A stretch of DNA of 16,497 nt. It comes from CAZOGW01 sp964579415 (lineage in GTDB: Bacteria; Actinomycetota; Acidimicrobiia; Spongiisociales; UBA5794). The first letter of the stretch is position 1, and each line of letters opens with the position of its first letter. Of the stretch, positions 15,340 to 16,497 are shown piece after piece. The notes under the pieces are model-generated. The model saw nothing but the letters and a program-made list of their open reading frames with translations. It did not search any database and was not told the DNA's origin. The translations under genes were made by a program, and so were the position numbers. The stretch is taken from positions 1 through 16,497 of the forward strand of contig CAZOGW010000067.1 in the NCBI GenBank assembly GCA_964579415.1. The letters are read 5' to 3'.

Positions 15340-16497
15340 GTGGATTCTCTGATCGACCGGGGCCAGTACGCCGGCCTGGCCGACTGCATCTACCTCAACC
15401 AGGCTTCCTTGGGACTGATACCGCGTACTTCTGTCGAAGCGAGCACCCGTTTCCTGACAGACGTCGCCCAGTACGGCAATCTTCGACTGTCGGACGATGC
15501 CGAGGCGGAGATCCTCGAAGCCCTGCGAACCGTGGCTGCTGCTCTGCTCGGCGCGCCCGTTAGCTCCATCGCCATACTGGGTGGGGCAAGCGAGGGTCTG
15601 GGTCAGCTCGCCGGGCTGCTGTCGAGCGCGGACGGCGAAGTGATCCTGGTCCCGAGCGACTTCCCCAGCGTGACCTACCCATGGCTGGCAGCCCGCGAGC
15701 GACTCGGGATGCGGATCCGCTGGGTTCCCGACGACCCGGACGTGAACCTGACGCAAGCGCTCGTGGACGCGATAGGCGAGCGCACCTCGGTCGTCTGTGT
15801 GAGTGCCGTGCAGTTCTCGACCGGCACGCAGGTAGACGTTGCCGCCTTGGTCGAGCGTGCCCGGGGCGGCGGAGTCCCGGTGATCGTCGATGCGACTCAG
15901 ATGGCGGGGGCGGCACCGGTCACGATGTCGGGTTGGGGCGCCGACGCCGTGGTGTCCAGCGGGTACAAGTGGCTGTCGGCGCCCGGTGGCGTCGCCCTGC
16001 TCGGGCTGACCGAGGAGATCGCTGCGGAGATCCCCCCGATCGTCGGATGGATGGGTAGCTCCACGCCCTTCGACTTCCGGCCGCAGGAGCTCTCGCTCGC
16101 GTCCGGAGCACGCCGGTTCCAGCTCTCCACCATGTCGTACAGCGCGGCGATGGCGCTGCGCACGTCCATCGACCTGCTGGCAGGAATCGGTGTCGGCTTG
16201 ATCCAGGCACATGCCAGAGGGCTGGCCGGCGAGCTCGTGGAACGTGTCGCACCTCTCGGCTGGAGACCCTACCGGGCGCTCGACGACGTGTCTGCCAGTG
16301 GGCACATCGTCTCGTTGCGACACCCGACGCAAGACGCCGCGCACGTCCAGGCGCTACTGGCCGATGAGCACAGGATCATCACCAGCTCACGCGGCGGCGG
16401 CATCCGGGTCTCGCTCCACGTGTACAACGACACCGAAGATGTGCAGGCGCTGGCTGACGCTCTCGCATCCATCGGGCGCAACGGGACTCGTGAGAAC
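15340..16497 (+). CDS. Class V aminotransferase-fold PLP enzyme (3' end outside window)
   Basis: The frame is open for 386 codons to the last base with no stop, so the protein is almost complete but cut. It shows the fold-type I PLP pattern: LNQASLGLIPR at the N-terminus, GGASEGLGQLAGLL, FSTGTQVD, the PLP-binding Asp184 with Gln187 in VIVDATQ, and the Schiff-base Lys210 in SSGYKWLSAPGG. A late SSRGGGIRVSLHVYN segment follows. The catalytic Cys of cysteine desulfurases of the SufS/NifS type is absent from the C-terminal part, so a lyase, epimerase or aminotransferase role is more likely. GTG 15340 has GAAGGG five bases upstream. ATA and AGA codons occur several times, unlike the strongly GC-ending codons of the left and middle genes. 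Its neighbours across the gap are uncertain. Confidence 0.85.
   Translation, partial: MDSLIDRGQYAGLADCIYLNQASLGLIPRTSVEASTRFLTDVAQYGNLRLSDDAEAEILEALRTVAAALLGAPVSSIAILGGASEGLGQLAGLLSSADGEVILVPSDFPSVTYPWLAARERLGMRIRWVPDDPDVNLTQALVDAIGERTSVVCVSAVQFSTGTQVDVAALVERARGGGVPVIVDATQMAGAAPVTMSGWGADAVVSSGYKWLSAPGGVALLGLTEEIAAEIPPIVGWMGSSTPFDFRPQELSLASGARRFQLSTMSYSAAMALRTSIDLLAGIGVGLIQAHARGLAGELVERVAPLGWRPYRALDDVSASGHIVSLRHPTQDAAHVQALLADEHRIITSSRGGGIRVSLHVYNDTEDVQALADALASIGRNGTREN

Noticed and set aside
15247..16344. A 365-codon minus-strand open frame
   Set aside because: It is antisense to the class V aminotransferase-fold gene, which has clear PLP motifs; long antisense frames are expected at this GC content.
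15340..16497. SufS/NifS cysteine desulfurase
   Set aside because: The C-terminal catalytic Cys is absent, and the segment is SSRGGGIRVSLHVYN.

Overview
The window is about 16.5 kb of very high-GC bacterial DNA. Its Shine-Dalgarno sites, GTG starts, probable leaderless promoters and gene families (DrrA/DrrB-type ABC exporter, DUF899, DUF4097 next to a ribbon-helix-helix protein, AraC-VOC-UvrA-like operon) suggest an actinobacterium, but I cannot name a genus. Two runs of N (10 bases at 798-807 and exactly 100 bases at 15125-15224) show it is a draft scaffold, probably from a metagenome or short-read assembly. I found no tRNA, rRNA, CRISPR array or transposase.

Left region (1-3489). A minus-strand operon reads AraC-type regulator, VOC-fold protein, then a UvrA-like ABC ATPase that lacks the UvrB-binding domain. 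The ATPase is broken by the 10-N gap and cut by the window edge. Next come a 71-residue protein of unknown function behind a strong hairpin leader (minus strand) and a divergent GNAT acetyltransferase (plus strand).

Middle region (3532-10565) is the most unusual part and the candidate for an undescribed system. A ~997-residue plus-strand protein has a PEP-synthase-like ATP-grasp domain, a swivelling phosphohistidine domain and a long helical region in place of a PEP-binding barrel. It converges, with a 7-bp overlap, on a minus-strand operon. That operon holds two tandem paralogous proteins that look beta-rich, then a protein with the helical region plus phosphohistidine domain but no ATP-grasp domain. 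This last gene appears to start at CTG inside a CTGA overlap. Divergent from the operon is a nucleotidyltransferase-fold protein preceded by a 15-codon ATGA-coupled leader ORF with a leaderless promoter. I infer an ATP-dependent phosphotransfer or natural-product-type modification module; the substrate is unknown.

Right region (10588-16497). A 50-codon CBS-domain remnant marks the edge of the middle module. It is followed by a DUF899 thioredoxin-like protein and then by a minus-strand four-gene operon: ribbon-helix-helix regulator, DUF4097 protein, DrrA-like ATPase, DrrB-like permease. The operon has a well-formed promoter wrapped in inverted repeats. Upstream of it lies a decayed C-terminal scrap of an oligopeptide ABC transporter ATPase that runs into the 100-N gap. 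A class V aminotransferase-fold PLP enzyme reads off the right end without a stop codon in view.
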